From Peptoniphilus gorbachii (lineage in GTDB: Bacteria > Bacillota > Clostridia > Tissierellales > Peptoniphilaceae), in NCBI RefSeq assembly GCF_016908115.1, contig NZ_JAFBDH010000008.1, positions 1 to 59,507 on the forward strand: DNA of 59,507 nt, written 5' to 3'. Positions 26,294 to 36,225 of this stretch are shown here, piece by piece (position 1 is the first letter of the stretch; the number at the start of each line of letters is the position of its first letter). Under the pieces are notes generated by a model. It had not been told where the DNA came from. It made no database searches and was given only the letters and a program-made list of their open reading frames with translations. The position numbers and the translations under genes were made by a program.

Positions 26294-27643
26294 TTATGAT
26301 TTTATTTCTTTTATTAAATTTGTTATCTCAATTTTAAATATAGGATCATTATCTAAATCCTCAGTTATTTTATCATAAGCATGAATTACAGTAGAATGAT
26401 CACGACCACCAAATACATCGCCTATTTTTGGAAGACTTAAATCAGTAAGTTCTCTAGTAATATACATGGCTATTTGCCTTGGATATGCAATAGCTTTCGT
26501 TCTCTTTCTTGAATTTAAATCATCAGTAGTTAAACCATATTTTTTTGCCACTTCAGACTTAATAAATTCTGCAGTAATTTGTTTTTTTGTCTTAGTTTCG
26601 TAAATATCACGAAGAACTATGGCAGCAGAATCAACTGAAATTTCAGAATCAGTGAGTTTGGAATATGCCATTACACGAGAGAGAGCTCCTTCAAGTTCTC
26701 TAATGTTACTTCTTACATTTTCAGCAATAAAATTCATAACCTCTTGGCTAACTTCAAAACCTTCGGAATCAGCTTTTTTTCTTAAAATTGCAATTCTAGT
26801 TTCAAGATCAGGTGGACCAATATCCACCACAAGTCCCCAGGCAAATCTTGAAATTAACCTTTCTTCAAGACTTTTAATGTCCTTTGGAGGTTTATCAGAT
26901 GTTAGGACAATTTGCTTATTTTGCTCGTGAAGTTCATTAAAAGTATGGAAAAATTCTTCCTGAGTCCTATCTTTATCAGCTATAAACTGAATATCATCGA
27001 TTAATAGAAGATCAACTTTTCTATATTTATTTCTAAAGTCTTCATTTTTATTAGTTTGAATAGAATTTATAAGTTCATTTGTGAATTGTTCACTAGTAAC
27101 ATATAAAATTTTCTTAGTAGGATCTTGTTCTAGTACAAAATGTCCAATTGCATGCATTAAGTGGGTCTTACCAAGTCCAACACCTCCATATATAAATAAT
27201 GGATTTGAAAATGCATTTTGTGGATTTTCATAATTTTCAGACACTGCAAGTGCAGCTGCATGGGCAAATTCATTGCTCTTTCCAACTACGAATGTATCAA
27301 AAGTATATTTTGGATTTAGCCTAGAAACATTTAAAAAAGGCTTATTTACAATATCTGCAGGATTTGAATCAGTTGATTCATCATCTGAAATAATGCTTAT
27401 ATCAAAATCAATGCCAGTAATTTCCTTTAAAGCATCGCCGACTAAATCGAAATGCCTCTTATTATTTACTAGATAATCCCTTATAAAAGGTGAAGGAACT
27501 TTTATTATAATTTTCTTATTATCGTAGTCAATTGATTTTGGGAGCATTCTGGAAAACCAAGTGGAATATGTAACTTGAGACATAGATCTCTTTTCAAGTT
27601 CTTTTAAAAAAGATTCCCACATAGTGGAAAGTTCTTTGTCCAT
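26294..27643 (-). CDS. dnaA: Chromosomal replication initiator DnaA
   Basis: 449 aa. Domain I occupies 1-80, a short linker follows, and the AAA+ domain holds Walker A GGVGLGKTHL and Walker B LLLIDDIQF. Domain IV ends with the DNA-binding signature GGRDHSTVIHA. It opens DNA at oriC, located directly upstream. AGGAGG precedes the ATG at 27643. Confidence 0.98.
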   Translation of the reverse strand: MDKELSTMWESFLKELEKRSMSQVTYSTWFSRMLPKSIDYDNKKIIIKVPSPFIRDYLVNNKRHFDLVGDALKEITGIDFDISIISDDESTDSNPADIVNKPFLNVSRLNPKYTFDTFVVGKSNEFAHAAALAVSENYENPQNAFSNPLFIYGGVGLGKTHLMHAIGHFVLEQDPTKKILYVTSEQFTNELINSIQTNKNEDFRNKYRKVDLLLIDDIQFIADKDRTQEEFFHTFNELHEQNKQIVLTSDKPPKDIKSLEERLISRFAWGLVVDIGPPDLETRIAILRKKADSEGFEVSQEVMNFIAENVRSNIRELEGALSRVMAYSKLTDSEISVDSAAIVLRDIYETKTKKQITAEFIKSEVAKKYGLTTDDLNSRKRTKAIAYPRQIAMYITRELTDLSLPKIGDVFGGRDHSTVIHAYDKITEDLDNDPIFKIEITNLIKEIKS

Positions 27644-27672
27644 ATTTCCTCCTAAATTAACAAATAATAAAT

Positions 27673-27939
27673 TGTTGATAATTTTACGTTTATAATTAAA
27701 TCTACAATTGTGAATAAATTTGTGGATAAATAAATATTAACAGTACGTGTTTAGTAAAATTGTTGATAAAATTACTTAAAAAACCGATTATTTAGAAATT
27801 TAAAAAAATAAAAATAAAATTATCAACAATTTATCAACAGAATGTTAATAACTTTATTTATAAACAATTTTGTTTTTATTCACATACACTTTATATTTAT
27901 CCACATATATTTTAACAAATATTGCTATACTTATCAACA
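27673..27939. other. oriC: Chromosomal origin oriC with nine DnaA boxes
   Basis: Four boxes read on the minus strand: 27673-27681, 27709-27717, 27721-27729 (exact TTATCCACA) and 27761-27769. Five read on the plus strand: 27820-27828, 27831-27839, 27876-27884, 27897-27905 (exact TTATCCACA) and 27931-27939. Most are TTATCAACA, two are TTATTCACA. The 50 bp between the opposed groups (27770-27819) is almost pure A/T with long A and T runs, the best candidate for the unwinding element. The region 27644-28032 contains no gene; a 64-codon frame at 27922 is not credible. Confidence 0.88.
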
Positions 27940-28032
27940 ATAAGCGATTTAGCAATATTTATAATTAGATATTATTTTTATTATTATAAAATTATTTTCA
28001 TATCATTTTTTTTAATAAATCACCTATATTAC

Positions 28033-28061
28033 TTGACAAGACTCCCATTTGTAAATAAAAT
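28033..28061 (+). promoter_or_regulatory. Promoter of the rpmH operon
   Basis: TTGACA (28033-28038) and TAAAAT (28056-28061) are exactly 17 bp apart, 26 bp upstream of the rpmH start. Confidence 0.75.
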
Positions 28062-28087
28062 GATAAGGATAGAAAGAGGTGAGAACT

Positions 28088-28222
28088 TTGAAGAGAACTT
28101 TTCAACCAAAAAATAAACAAAGAAAAAGAGAACACGGTTTTCGTTCAAGAATGAGAACTAGAGCAGGTAGAGCCGTTATCAAAGCAAGAAGAAGAAAGGG
28201 CAGAAAGAGACTTTCAGCTTAG
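28088..28222 (+). CDS. rpmH: 50S ribosomal protein L34
   Basis: 44 aa, [20 protein letters not shown] then [20 protein letters not shown] and LSA, the universal L34 sequence. It uses a TTG start at 28088 with GAGGTGA upstream; no ATG is available in frame before the conserved KRTFQP. It begins the rpmH-rnpA-yidD-yidC-jag operon next to oriC. Confidence 0.97.
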   Translation: MKRTFQPKNKQRKREHGFRSRMRTRAGRAVIKARRRKGRKRLSA

Positions 28223-28230
28223 GTTTTATA

Positions 28231-28566
28231 ATGAAGGATTGTTATTTAAAAAAAAATAGTGAATTTCAAAGGGTTTATTCTAATAAGAAGATTTCTGGAT
28301 CAAAATTTATTACTCTTTTTACTGTAAAAAACAATAGAGATTATCCAAGATTTGGTATTACCACCACTAAAAAAATTGGAAATGCAGTAAAGAGAAATTT
28401 TGTTAGAAGAAGATTAAAACACCTTTTAAGAGAGAATTCTCATAAAATAAAAGCAGGTTACGATTATGTTTTTGTTGTAAAAAAGGAAGCATGCGAATCT
28501 GATTTTAATGACTTTATGGATTCTTTTTTTTCTGTTTTAAAAAGACAAAAGAAGATGATTAAATGA
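28231..28566 (+). CDS. rnpA: Ribonuclease P protein component
   Basis: 111 aa. The RNR motif is seen in [19 protein letters not shown]. It helps RNase P RNA mature tRNA 5' ends. It follows rpmH by 8 bp and overlaps yidD by four bases (ATGA). Confidence 0.96.
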   Translation: MKDCYLKKNSEFQRVYSNKKISGSKFITLFTVKNNRDYPRFGITTTKKIGNAVKRNFVRRRLKHLLRENSHKIKAGYDYVFVVKKEACESDFNDFMDSFFSVLKRQKKMIK

Positions 28567-28778
28567 GTAAAATTTGTATGATTTTAATAAGATTTTATCA
28601 AAAATTTATTTCGACATACCTTTTACCAGGAAGACACTGTAGATTTACACCCACTTGTTCACAATATAGTTATGAAGCCTACGAGAAATATGGTTTTTTT
28701 AAGGGAACTTATCTTACTATTAGAAGAATTCTAAAATGCCATCCCTTTCATAAAGGCGGTTACGATCCTCTCATTTAA
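28563..28778 (+). CDS. yidD: Membrane protein insertion efficiency factor YidD
   Basis: 71 aa. The family signature [20 protein letters not shown] is intact. It is an amphipathic membrane-associated protein that helps YidC-dependent insertion, consistent with its place between rnpA and yidC. Confidence 0.95.
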   Translation: MSKICMILIRFYQKFISTYLLPGRHCRFTPTCSQYSYEAYEKYGFFKGTYLTIRRILKCHPFHKGGYDPLI

Positions 28779-28796
28779 TATTGGAGGAATTTATTA

Positions 28797-29531
28797 ATGC
28801 ATTTAATTAGTTCTATACTTGGTATTTTTGTAAAGTTCATATATGACGGACTTGCTACAATTTTACCTCATGAACCAGCTCAAGTTTCATATTTTGCACT
28901 TTCAATTATAGTCGCAACAATTATTATTAAGCTTTTAATTTTGCCACTTAACATTTCTCAAATGAAAAATCAAAAGAAAATGGCAAAACTTCAACCAGAG
29001 CTTAAAAAAATTCAAAAAAAGTACAAAAATGACCCACAAACTTTAGCTGCAAAGCAACAAAAACTTTATAAAGATGCTAATACAAACATTGCTGCAGGTT
29101 GTTTACCTATGATTATTACAATGGTTGTCTTAATTGCTTTCTATAGAGTTTTTTGGAATCCGCAAACCTACGCTTTTACAGACCCAGGTTTTTACGAAGC
29201 CATGAACAAGAATTTCTTTTATATAAAGAATATTGATCATGTTGATCCAACTTTTATTATGCCAGTTATAGCTGCTGTTTCTACATTTTTAGTAAGTTTT
29301 ATTACTACTAAAAACCCTGCTACACAAGGTGCAGGTGCTGATCAAGCTAAGTCTATGATGACTACTATGATGGTTGTAATGCCTATTTTAATTTTTTCTA
29401 TGGCAAGAAAATATGCAGCTGGTCTTGTTATTTATTGGACTGTTTCTAATATATTTTCAATAGTCCAACAGCTTATTACTAACAGGATTGTAGAAGAAGA
29501 GATTGAAGAAGTTGAGGTTAAGGATAAGTAA
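28797..29531 (+). CDS. yidC: Membrane insertase YidC/OxaA
   Basis: 244 aa with five to six helices. The hydrophilic-groove Arg/Lys region follows LLILPLNISQMKNQKKM; the internal coiled segment QKKMAKLQPELKKIQKKYKN is typical. Unlike Bacillus SpoIIIJ it lacks a lipobox Cys, which is common in clostridial homologues. The stop shares a base with the jag start (TAATG). Confidence 0.95.
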   Translation: MHLISSILGIFVKFIYDGLATILPHEPAQVSYFALSIIVATIIIKLLILPLNISQMKNQKKMAKLQPELKKIQKKYKNDPQTLAAKQQKLYKDANTNIAAGCLPMIITMVVLIAFYRVFWNPQTYAFTDPGFYEAMNKNFFYIKNIDHVDPTFIMPVIAAVSTFLVSFITTKNPATQGAGADQAKSMMTTMMVVMPILIFSMARKYAAGLVIYWTVSNIFSIVQQLITNRIVEEEIEEVEVKDK

Positions 29532-30343
29532 TGAATTATGTAATTAAAACGGGAAAATCCGTAGATGAAGCAGTAAGAGAGGCTCTAAGCGAATTAAATA
29601 TTTCAAGAGAAAATGCTGAAATTGAAGTACTTGATGAAGGTCAAAAAGGATTTTTAGGACTTATTGGTTCTAAAGATGCCACTGTTAAAGTTTGGCAAAA
29701 AGAAGACGAGACTAAAAGTATTTTAAATGAAATATTTAATGAAGAAATTGAATCAGAGAAGAGCCAAGACGCAGTTCAAAATGATGTTGAACTTGAAATA
29801 GAAAATAATGAAGTTTCTAATAATGATGAAAAAGAAGTTATAGATGTTGAAGAAAGTCTAAAAAGCATTGAAGAAGAAAATGAAGAAATTTTAGCTACTG
29901 CAAGAGAGTTTATTTCAAAAATTCTTGATACTTTGGAACTTGAAAACATTGTGGAAATGGAACTTGATGATAATACTCTAAACATAAATGTCAATGGAGA
30001 TGAAAATAGACTTGGAATTTTAATTGGAAAAAGAGGTGTAACTCTTGATTCAATCCAATATATTTTAAATTTACTTGTCAATAAAAAATCTTCAAGATAT
30101 ATTAGAGTCAATTTAGATTCTAGTGGTTATAGAGAAAAGAGAAAAGAAACTCTTATAAACCTTGCAAATAAAATGGCAAATAAAGTTACTAAGACTGGAA
30201 GGTCAGTTAAACTTGAACCTATGAATTCTTATGAAAGAAAAATTATTCATACAGCTTTGCAAGATTATGAAGGAGTACTTACACATTCTGAAGGAAAAGA
30301 TCCTTTTAGAAAAGTTGTAATTCAAAAAGAAAGAAAATATTGA
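29531..30343 (+). CDS. jag: RNA-binding protein Jag/KhpB
   Basis: 270 aa. Jag-N domain (1-55), an acidic Glu/Asn/Ser-rich linker (about 60-120), a KH domain (about 125-200, with IGKRGVTLDSIQYILN) and an R3H domain (about 205-270, MNSYERKIIHTAL). It binds RNA and is linked to cell-division and cell-wall control in other Firmicutes. Confidence 0.94.
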   Translation: MNYVIKTGKSVDEAVREALSELNISRENAEIEVLDEGQKGFLGLIGSKDATVKVWQKEDETKSILNEIFNEEIESEKSQDAVQNDVELEIENNEVSNNDEKEVIDVEESLKSIEEENEEILATAREFISKILDTLELENIVEMELDDNTLNINVNGDENRLGILIGKRGVTLDSIQYILNLLVNKKSSRYIRVNLDSSGYREKRKETLINLANKMANKVTKTGRSVKLEPMNSYERKIIHTALQDYEGVLTHSEGKDPFRKVVIQKERKY

Positions 30344-30360
30344 TGTAAAAATATTTTTTA

Positions 30361-30390
30361 GAGGGCTTTATTTTAAAAGCCTTCTTTTTT
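30361..30390 (+). terminator. Terminator of the rpmH-jag operon
   Basis: Stem GAGGGCTTT (30361-30369) and AAAAGCCTTC (30374-30383) with a small A/T loop, followed by TTTTTT. Confidence 0.82.
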
Positions 30391-30433
30391 ATTTCTTTTA
30401 ATTGTAGTAATATAGTTTAAAAGGACTGATATA

Positions 30434-31813
30434 ATGGGAAATTTAAATGATACTATAGCTGCAATTTCTACTGCTATTGGCGAAGCTGGTATTGCAATTG
30501 TAAGAATGAGCGGCGAAGATTCAATAAATATAATAGATAAAATTTTTGTAGCTGCAAGTAAAATTAAGATGAAAGATGCAGAAAATAGAAAATTCATGTA
30601 TGGTCACATTTATGATGCTGACAAAAAAATTGATGAAGTTTTAGTTGTTAAGATGAAGGGACCTCACTCTTACACTGCAGAAGATATTGTTGAAATTCAC
30701 TGTCATGGCGGAGTTGTATCTGTTAAGAGAATTTTAAATTTAATTTTATCAAAGGGTGCAAGACTTGCTGAAAAAGGTGAGTTTACTAAAAGGGGTTTTT
30801 TAAATGGAAGAATTGATTTAACCCAAGCTGAAGCTGTAATAGATCTTATTAAAGCCAAGACAGATATTTCCTTTGACCTTGGTTTAAATCAATTAAGTGG
30901 TGCTCTTAGCGAAGTTTTAAATAAATTAAAGGATGAACTTGTATCCATGCAGGCTCTGATTGTGGCAAATATTGATTTTCCTGATGAAGATATAGAAGAT
31001 GCTGCCTATAATGATCTTTTAGATAGAAGTAAAAAAATTCTTGATAAAATAGATAATCTACTTGAAAATTCTAAAAATTCAAGACTTCTTAGAGATGGAA
31101 TAAATACAGTCATTCTTGGAAAGCCAAATGTTGGCAAATCTTCTCTTTTAAATGGTCTCTTAAAATACGACAGAGCAATTGTTACAGACATAGCAGGAAC
31201 TACTAGAGATGTAATTGAAGATTACATCAACTTAGATGGAGTTTTATTAAAAATTTCTGATACTGCAGGGATTAGAGAAACTGATGACGAAGTTGAGAAA
31301 ATTGGTGTTAATATTGCAAGAGAAAAATTAAAGGATGCAGACCTTGTAATTGCAATTTTTGATTTATCAAGAGACTTCGATGAAGACGACAAAGAAATTT
31401 TAAAATTAATTGAAAATAAAAAACACATCATAATTTTAAATAAGGACGATTTAGAACAAAAGATTTCTGACGAAGAAATAGAAAAATATTTTGAGGATGA
31501 TTATTTGAGACTCTCAGTAATGGAAAATGAATCTGTTATGAAAGTTGAAAAACTTATTATAGATCTGTTTTTTGATGGAGAGCTTCAAATTTCCTCTGAT
31601 ACGGTGCTTTCTAATTTAAGGCATATAAATGCATTAAAGGAAGCAAAAAAAGAGCTTTTAGAGGTAAATGAGAGCCTAAATAAAAGGGTGTTTTTAGATT
31701 TAATTGAAGTTGACCTTGAAAATGTAATTGCTCACATTTCTGAAATAACAGGAACAATTACGACAGAAGATATTTTGGACAGGGTATTTTCTGATTTTTG
31801 TATAGGAAAGTAG
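30434..31813 (+). CDS. mnmE: tRNA uridine-34 modification GTPase MnmE
   Basis: 459 aa. The N-terminal tetrahydrofolate-binding domain (1-118) has GEAGIAIVRMSG and GPHSYTAEDIVEIHCHGG. The G domain shows GKPNVGKSSLLN, DIAGTTRD, DTAGI and NKDD. The C-terminal FCIGK carries the conserved Cys. It works with MnmG to make cmnm5U34 in tRNAs. Confidence 0.97.
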   Translation: MGNLNDTIAAISTAIGEAGIAIVRMSGEDSINIIDKIFVAASKIKMKDAENRKFMYGHIYDADKKIDEVLVVKMKGPHSYTAEDIVEIHCHGGVVSVKRILNLILSKGARLAEKGEFTKRGFLNGRIDLTQAEAVIDLIKAKTDISFDLGLNQLSGALSEVLNKLKDELVSMQALIVANIDFPDEDIEDAAYNDLLDRSKKILDKIDNLLENSKNSRLLRDGINTVILGKPNVGKSSLLNGLLKYDRAIVTDIAGTTRDVIEDYINLDGVLLKISDTAGIRETDDEVEKIGVNIAREKLKDADLVIAIFDLSRDFDEDDKEILKLIENKKHIIILNKDDLEQKISDEEIEKYFEDDYLRLSVMENESVMKVEKLIIDLFFDGELQISSDTVLSNLRHINALKEAKKELLEVNESLNKRVFLDLIEVDLENVIAHISEITGTITTEDILDRVFSDFCIGK

Positions 31814-31819
31814 GTAAAG

Positions 31820-33724
31820 ATGTCAGATATTAAATATTTTGAAGCTGGAGATTTTGACACAGTTGTAATTGGAGCAGGCCACGCAGGCAGTGAAGCTGCT
31901 CTTGCATCGGCAAGACTTGGTGCAAAAACTCTTTTATTATGTATAAATTTAGATTCAATTGCACAAATGAGTTGTAACCCCAACATTGGTGGTACAGGTA
32001 AGGGCCATTTAGTTCGTGAAATTGATGCACTTGGTGGCGAAATGGCGAAAAATATAGACAAGACTTTTATTCAATCAAGGATGCTAAACACTTCTAAGGG
32101 ACCAGCAGTTCACTCACTTAGAGTTCAAGCCGACAAGAGAAAGTATCACGAAGAAATGAAAAGAGTTTTGGAAAATGAAGGTAATCTATATCTTGTGCAA
32201 GATGAAGCCGTTAAGATTTTAAAAGATGGAAATAAAGTCACAGGAGTATTGACTAAAAATGGGGCAAAATATAAGACAAAAAGCGTTGTAATTTGCTCTG
32301 GAACTTATCTTAGATCAAGAGTATTTATGGGAGAAGTAAATTATTCTTCAGGACCTAGTGGCTTTGGTCCAGCAAATTATCTTTCAGAAAGCTTAGAAAA
32401 AGATTTTGGAATGAAACTTAGAAGACTTAAAACAGGTACTCCTGCAAGAGTTCTTAGAAAATCAATAGATTATTCTGTCATGAAAGAACAAGCTGGAGAC
32501 GAAAAAATTGTTCCTTTTTCTTTTTTAAATATAGACAAGGACTATGACATTCACCAAGAACTTTGCTATTTAACTTATACTACAAAAAAATGTCACGATA
32601 TTATAAGAGAAAACATTGGAAGATCAGCTTTAGCACTTGGTGATATTGAAGGAAAAGGTCCAAGATATTGCCCTTCAATTGAAGACAAGGTAACAAGATT
32701 TGCAGATAGAGATGCCCATCAAGTTTTCATAGAACCTGAAGGATTAACAACTGATGAGATGTATATTCAAGGCGTTTCTTCTTCCCTTCCAGTAGAAATT
32801 CAACATCAATTTTATAAAGAAATAATTGGAATGGAAAATTGCAAAATATTAAGACCTGCCTATGCCATAGAATATGATGCAATTGATGCAACTCTTTTAA
32901 AGAGAAGCTTGGAACATATGGACTATGAGGGACTATTTTTTGCAGGACAAATTAATGGTTCTAGTGGCTATGAAGAAGCAGGATGCCAAGGTATTGTTGC
33001 AGGAATAAATGCAGCACTAAAAGTAAAAGGAAAAGAGCCCTTTGTACTAGATAGATCAGAAGCATATATTGGAGTTTTAATTGATGATTTAGTTACAAAA
33101 GGAAGCTTGGAGCCTTATAGAATGATGACTTCAAGAGCAGAATATAGGCTTACATTAAGGCAAGATAATGCTGATTTAAGACTTACTGAGAGAGGAAGAG
33201 AAATTGGTCTTGTAGATGACGAAAGATATGAAGGGTATCTTTACAGAAAAAATGCTATTGAAGAAGAAATTAATAGAATTAAAAAAATTCAAATTAACCC
33301 AACTGCTGAAAACAATAAAATCCTTGAAAGCCTTGGTTCAACAGAAACTCAAAACTCCTTCTCCTTATATGAACTTATAAAAAGACCTGAGCTTGACTAC
33401 AAAAAACTAGCAGTTTTTGACAAGGACAGACCTTTTGTGCGTGATGATGTAATAAGAAATATTGAAATAGAAATAAAATACGAAGGTTACATTAAAAAAC
33501 AAGAAATTCAAATAAAACAATTTAAAAAGCTAGAAAATAAAAAACTTTCTAAAGATATTGACTACAAAAATATTGATGGTCTAAGAATAGAAGCAAGAGA
33601 AAAACTATCAGATATAAGGCCAGAATCAATTGGTCAGGCATCTAGAATTACAGGTGTTTCACCAGCAGATATAAATGTACTCTTGATATATCTTGAACAA
33701 ATGAGGAGAAAAAATGTTAATTGA
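31820..33724 (+). CDS. mnmG: tRNA uridine-34 modification FAD enzyme MnmG (GidA)
   Basis: 634 aa. The FAD-binding Rossmann motif [13 protein letters not shown] is at the N-terminus; [12 protein letters not shown] and the redox Cys region follow, with the second Cys in [17 protein letters not shown]. Partner of MnmE, whose gene ends 6 bp upstream. The end overlaps rsmG by 11 bp. Confidence 0.97.
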   Translation: MSDIKYFEAGDFDTVVIGAGHAGSEAALASARLGAKTLLLCINLDSIAQMSCNPNIGGTGKGHLVREIDALGGEMAKNIDKTFIQSRMLNTSKGPAVHSLRVQADKRKYHEEMKRVLENEGNLYLVQDEAVKILKDGNKVTGVLTKNGAKYKTKSVVICSGTYLRSRVFMGEVNYSSGPSGFGPANYLSESLEKDFGMKLRRLKTGTPARVLRKSIDYSVMKEQAGDEKIVPFSFLNIDKDYDIHQELCYLTYTTKKCHDIIRENIGRSALALGDIEGKGPRYCPSIEDKVTRFADRDAHQVFIEPEGLTTDEMYIQGVSSSLPVEIQHQFYKEIIGMENCKILRPAYAIEYDAIDATLLKRSLEHMDYEGLFFAGQINGSSGYEEAGCQGIVAGINAALKVKGKEPFVLDRSEAYIGVLIDDLVTKGSLEPYRMMTSRAEYRLTLRQDNADLRLTERGREIGLVDDERYEGYLYRKNAIEEEINRIKKIQINPTAENNKILESLGSTETQNSFSLYELIKRPELDYKKLAVFDKDRPFVRDDVIRNIEIEIKYEGYIKKQEIQIKQFKKLENKKLSKDIDYKNIDGLRIEAREKLSDIRPESIGQASRITGVSPADINVLLIYLEQMRRKNVN

Positions 33725-34406
33725 TTATATAGAAGACTACGGTCTAGATACAAAAAACATTGATAAATTTGAAAAGTATAAAGAATTAATTCTTGAATAT
33801 AATAAACACACAAACTTAACGAGAATTACTGAAGATGAAGAATTTAATGTAAAACATTTTTTGGATTCTTTAAGCTTATTTAAAACAGATTTATTTGTGA
33901 AAGATAAAAAAATAATAGACATTGGAACAGGTGCAGGCTTTCCAGGTCTTCCCTTAAAGCTTTATAATGAAGACTTAGACATAACTCTACTTGATTCACT
34001 TAGAAAAAGAATTGATTTTTTAAATGGTGTAATAGAAGAACTTGATCTAAAGAAAATAAGGGCAATTCATGCAAGAGCAGAAGAAATTGTAAGAGATCCA
34101 AATTATAGAGAAAGTTATGATATTGCTGTATCTAGAGCGGTTGCCAATTTATCAACTTTAACAGAATATTCAATGGCTTTTGTTAAAGTTGGAGGATATT
34201 TTATTTCTCAAAAGGGACCAGAGTATAAGGAAGAATTAAAAAGTGCGAAAAGAGCAATAGAATTAATGGGTGGAGAAGTAAAAGATGTCATTCACACTCC
34301 CCTACCTAATGATATTGATCACTATATAATAGTAATAAAAAAAGTAAAAGAAACAGATAAAAAATATCCAAGAGGCGGCGGAAAGCCAAGAAAAGCACCT
34401 CTATAA
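33714..34406 (+). CDS. rsmG: 16S rRNA m7G527 methyltransferase RsmG
   Basis: 230 aa. The SAM-binding motif [15 protein letters not shown] is clear, and SRAVANL is a further family motif. Loss of this enzyme gives low-level streptomycin resistance in other bacteria. The C-terminus [11 protein letters not shown] is a typical basic tail. It is the last gene of the operon. Confidence 0.96.
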   Translation: MLIDYIEDYGLDTKNIDKFEKYKELILEYNKHTNLTRITEDEEFNVKHFLDSLSLFKTDLFVKDKKIIDIGTGAGFPGLPLKLYNEDLDITLLDSLRKRIDFLNGVIEELDLKKIRAIHARAEEIVRDPNYRESYDIAVSRAVANLSTLTEYSMAFVKVGGYFISQKGPEYKEELKSAKRAIELMGGEVKDVIHTPLPNDIDHYIIVIKKVKETDKKYPRGGGKPRKAPL

Positions 34407-34423
34407 AAATTAACATAAAGAAA

Positions 34424-34439
34424 TGCTCTACGTAGAGCA
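34424..34439. promoter_or_regulatory. parS: parS-like site 1
   Basis: TGCTCTACGTAGAGCA is a 16-bp perfect palindrome. The usual Firmicute parS is TGTTTCACGTGAAACA or close. The central ACGT and outer TG/CA are kept. Confidence 0.75.
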
Positions 34440-34481
34440 AAAATAAAATGTAATATTCTATCAATCCCATAAAAAATAAAA

Positions 34482-34497
34482 TGCTCTACATAGAGCA
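34482..34497. promoter_or_regulatory. parS: parS-like site 2
   Basis: TGCTCTACATAGAGCA is the same 16-bp motif with one centre mismatch (ACAT for ACGT). It lies 58 bp after site 1. Confidence 0.65.
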
Positions 34498-34517
34498 TCG
34501 ATAAAAAAATAAAAAAA

Positions 34518-34533
34518 TGCTCCACGTGGAGCA
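34518..34533. promoter_or_regulatory. parS: parS-like site 3
   Basis: TGCTCCACGTGGAGCA is a 16-bp perfect palindrome with the full parS core CCACGTGG. It lies 36 bp after site 2 and abuts the operon terminator. Confidence 0.8.
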
Positions 34534-34567
34534 AAGCTTCAAAAAATTTTTGGAGCTTATTTTTTTG
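34534..34567 (+). terminator. Terminator of the mnmE-mnmG-rsmG operon
   Basis: Stem AAGCTTCAAAAA (34534-34545) and TTTTTGGAGCTT (34547-34558), one mismatch, followed by ATTTTTTT. The three parS sites therefore lie within the 3' untranslated part of the rsmG transcript. Confidence 0.75.
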
Positions 34568-34628
34568 CTTAATCTTTTAAAAAAATTTCAAACATGTTAT
34601 TATTAATAATATAGAAATGAGGTAAAAA

Positions 34629-35384
34629 ATGTCTGTTGTAATTACAGTATTTAATCAAAAAGGTGGCGTTGGAAAAAGCACCACAGTTATAAATTTAGCT
34701 TCAGCACTAGCTTTGAGGGGCAAAAAAACTCTAATAGTCGATATGGATCCACAAGGAAATGCAACATCAGGCTTAGGAGTCTATGAGTTTGAAAAAATAA
34801 TTTACGATTTTTTAATTGATGAAGATGTAGATTCTATTTATAAAACCACTTTTAATAAACTCTACATAATTCCGTCAAGCAGAGAATTTGCTGGAGTAGA
34901 AATTGAACTTGCAAGATACGATGATTGGCAATTTAAACTGAAGAAAATGATAGATAAAATTAAGGATGATTATGATTTTGTAATCATAGACTCACCTCCT
35001 TCTCTTGGAGTTCTATCTATGATGTCTTTAGTAGCAAGTGACAAAATACTTATACCAGTTCAGTGCGAATATTATGCCCTTGAAGGTGTAACGCAACTTA
35101 TGGATACAATAACTCTTGTAAGAGACAATTTCAATTCAAATTTAAGCATCTTGGGAGTAGTAATGTGCATGTACGATGGAAGAACTAATCTTTCTAATCA
35201 AGTAGTGGAAGAAGTTGAAAAATTCTTTAAGGATAAAGTTTTTAAAACTTTTATACCAAGAAATGTTAGGCTTGCAGAAGCACCAAGTTTTGGCATGAAC
35301 ATATTTGATTATGACTATAAATCTAAAGGAGCAAAGGCATATACAGATCTTGCTAAGGAAGTAATAGGTGAAATAGATGGTTAA
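34629..35384 (+). CDS. parA: Chromosome partitioning ATPase ParA (Soj)
   Basis: 251 aa. The deviant Walker A is FNQKGGVGKSTTVINLA; the Walker B region is FVIIDSPPSLGVLSM. It acts with ParB at parS to segregate origins and, in Bacillus, to regulate DnaA. Its end overlaps parB by eight bases. Confidence 0.96.
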   Translation: MSVVITVFNQKGGVGKSTTVINLASALALRGKKTLIVDMDPQGNATSGLGVYEFEKIIYDFLIDEDVDSIYKTTFNKLYIIPSSREFAGVEIELARYDDWQFKLKKMIDKIKDDYDFVIIDSPPSLGVLSMMSLVASDKILIPVQCEYYALEGVTQLMDTITLVRDNFNSNLSILGVVMCMYDGRTNLSNQVVEEVEKFFKDKVFKTFIPRNVRLAEAPSFGMNIFDYDYKSKGAKAYTDLAKEVIGEIDG

Positions 35385-36222
35385 AAAGAATGGATTAGGA
35401 AGAGGAATAGGAAATTTCTTATCCTCTAGTGAAAAAATAAGAGAAGTTATTGATGAAGATAATTCTAGACTCATGGAAATTGATTTAAATGAGATTGTTC
35501 CCAACGAAGATCAACCTAGAAAAAATTTTAATAAGGATGAGCTATATGATTTATCTCAATCAATTGAAAAATATGGAATAATTCAACCCCTACTTCTCAA
35601 AAGAAAAAATGATAAATATGAAATCATAGCTGGAGAAAGAAGATTTAGAGCAGCAAAAGAAATTGGACTATCAAAAGTCCCAGCAATAATAAAAGATGTA
35701 TCTGATGATATTTCATCTAGAATTGCAATTATTGAAAATATTCAAAGAAAAGATTTAAATCCAGTAGAAGAAGCTATGAGTTACAAGCACTTACTTGATT
35801 CTCAAGATTTGACACAAAAAGAACTTGCAGATGAACTTGGAAAAAGCCGCCAATATATTGGCAATACAATAAGGCTTTTAAAGTTAGATCCAAGGGTTTT
35901 AAAACTTTTGGAAGAAGAAAAATTAAGCCCTTCGCATGGGAAAAATCTTCTTTCAATAAAAGATGGTGATAAACAGTATAAGGAAGCCATGAAAATTATA
36001 AAAAATTCTCTTCCTGTAAATGACAATAAAAAAACTTCAAAGAGAAAGAAACAAGAGGTTGAAGATATTTTTATGGAAGATATAAGAAGTGAAATTGAGA
36101 GAACTCTTGGTACAAGGGTTTGCTTCAAAAAAAAGGGAAAAGTTGGAAAAATTGAAATAGATTATTATGGTGAAGAAGATTTATCTAGGATAGTTGATTT
36201 TCTTTTGCAGAGGGCTTTGTAA
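35377..36222 (+). CDS. parB: Chromosome partitioning CTPase ParB (Spo0J)
   Basis: 281 aa. The CTP-binding boxes appear as EIIAGERRFRAAKEIG and ENIQRKDLNPVEEA; the helix-turn-helix region is LTQKELADELGKSRQYIGNTIRLLKL, quoted here for its core TQKELADELGKSRQYIG. The C-terminal dimer domain ends the protein. The three altered parS sites at 34424-34533 are the expected targets. Confidence 0.95.
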   Translation: MVKKNGLGRGIGNFLSSSEKIREVIDEDNSRLMEIDLNEIVPNEDQPRKNFNKDELYDLSQSIEKYGIIQPLLLKRKNDKYEIIAGERRFRAAKEIGLSKVPAIIKDVSDDISSRIAIIENIQRKDLNPVEEAMSYKHLLDSQDLTQKELADELGKSRQYIGNTIRLLKLDPRVLKLLEEEKLSPSHGKNLLSIKDGDKQYKEAMKIIKNSLPVNDNKKTSKRKKQEVEDIFMEDIRSEIERTLGTRVCFKKKGKVGKIEIDYYGEEDLSRIVDFLLQRAL

Positions 36223-36225
36223 TAT

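Noticed and set aside
27922-28116. 64-codon frame over oriC and rpmH
   Set aside because: It overlaps DnaA boxes, the rpmH promoter and the rpmH gene in another frame.
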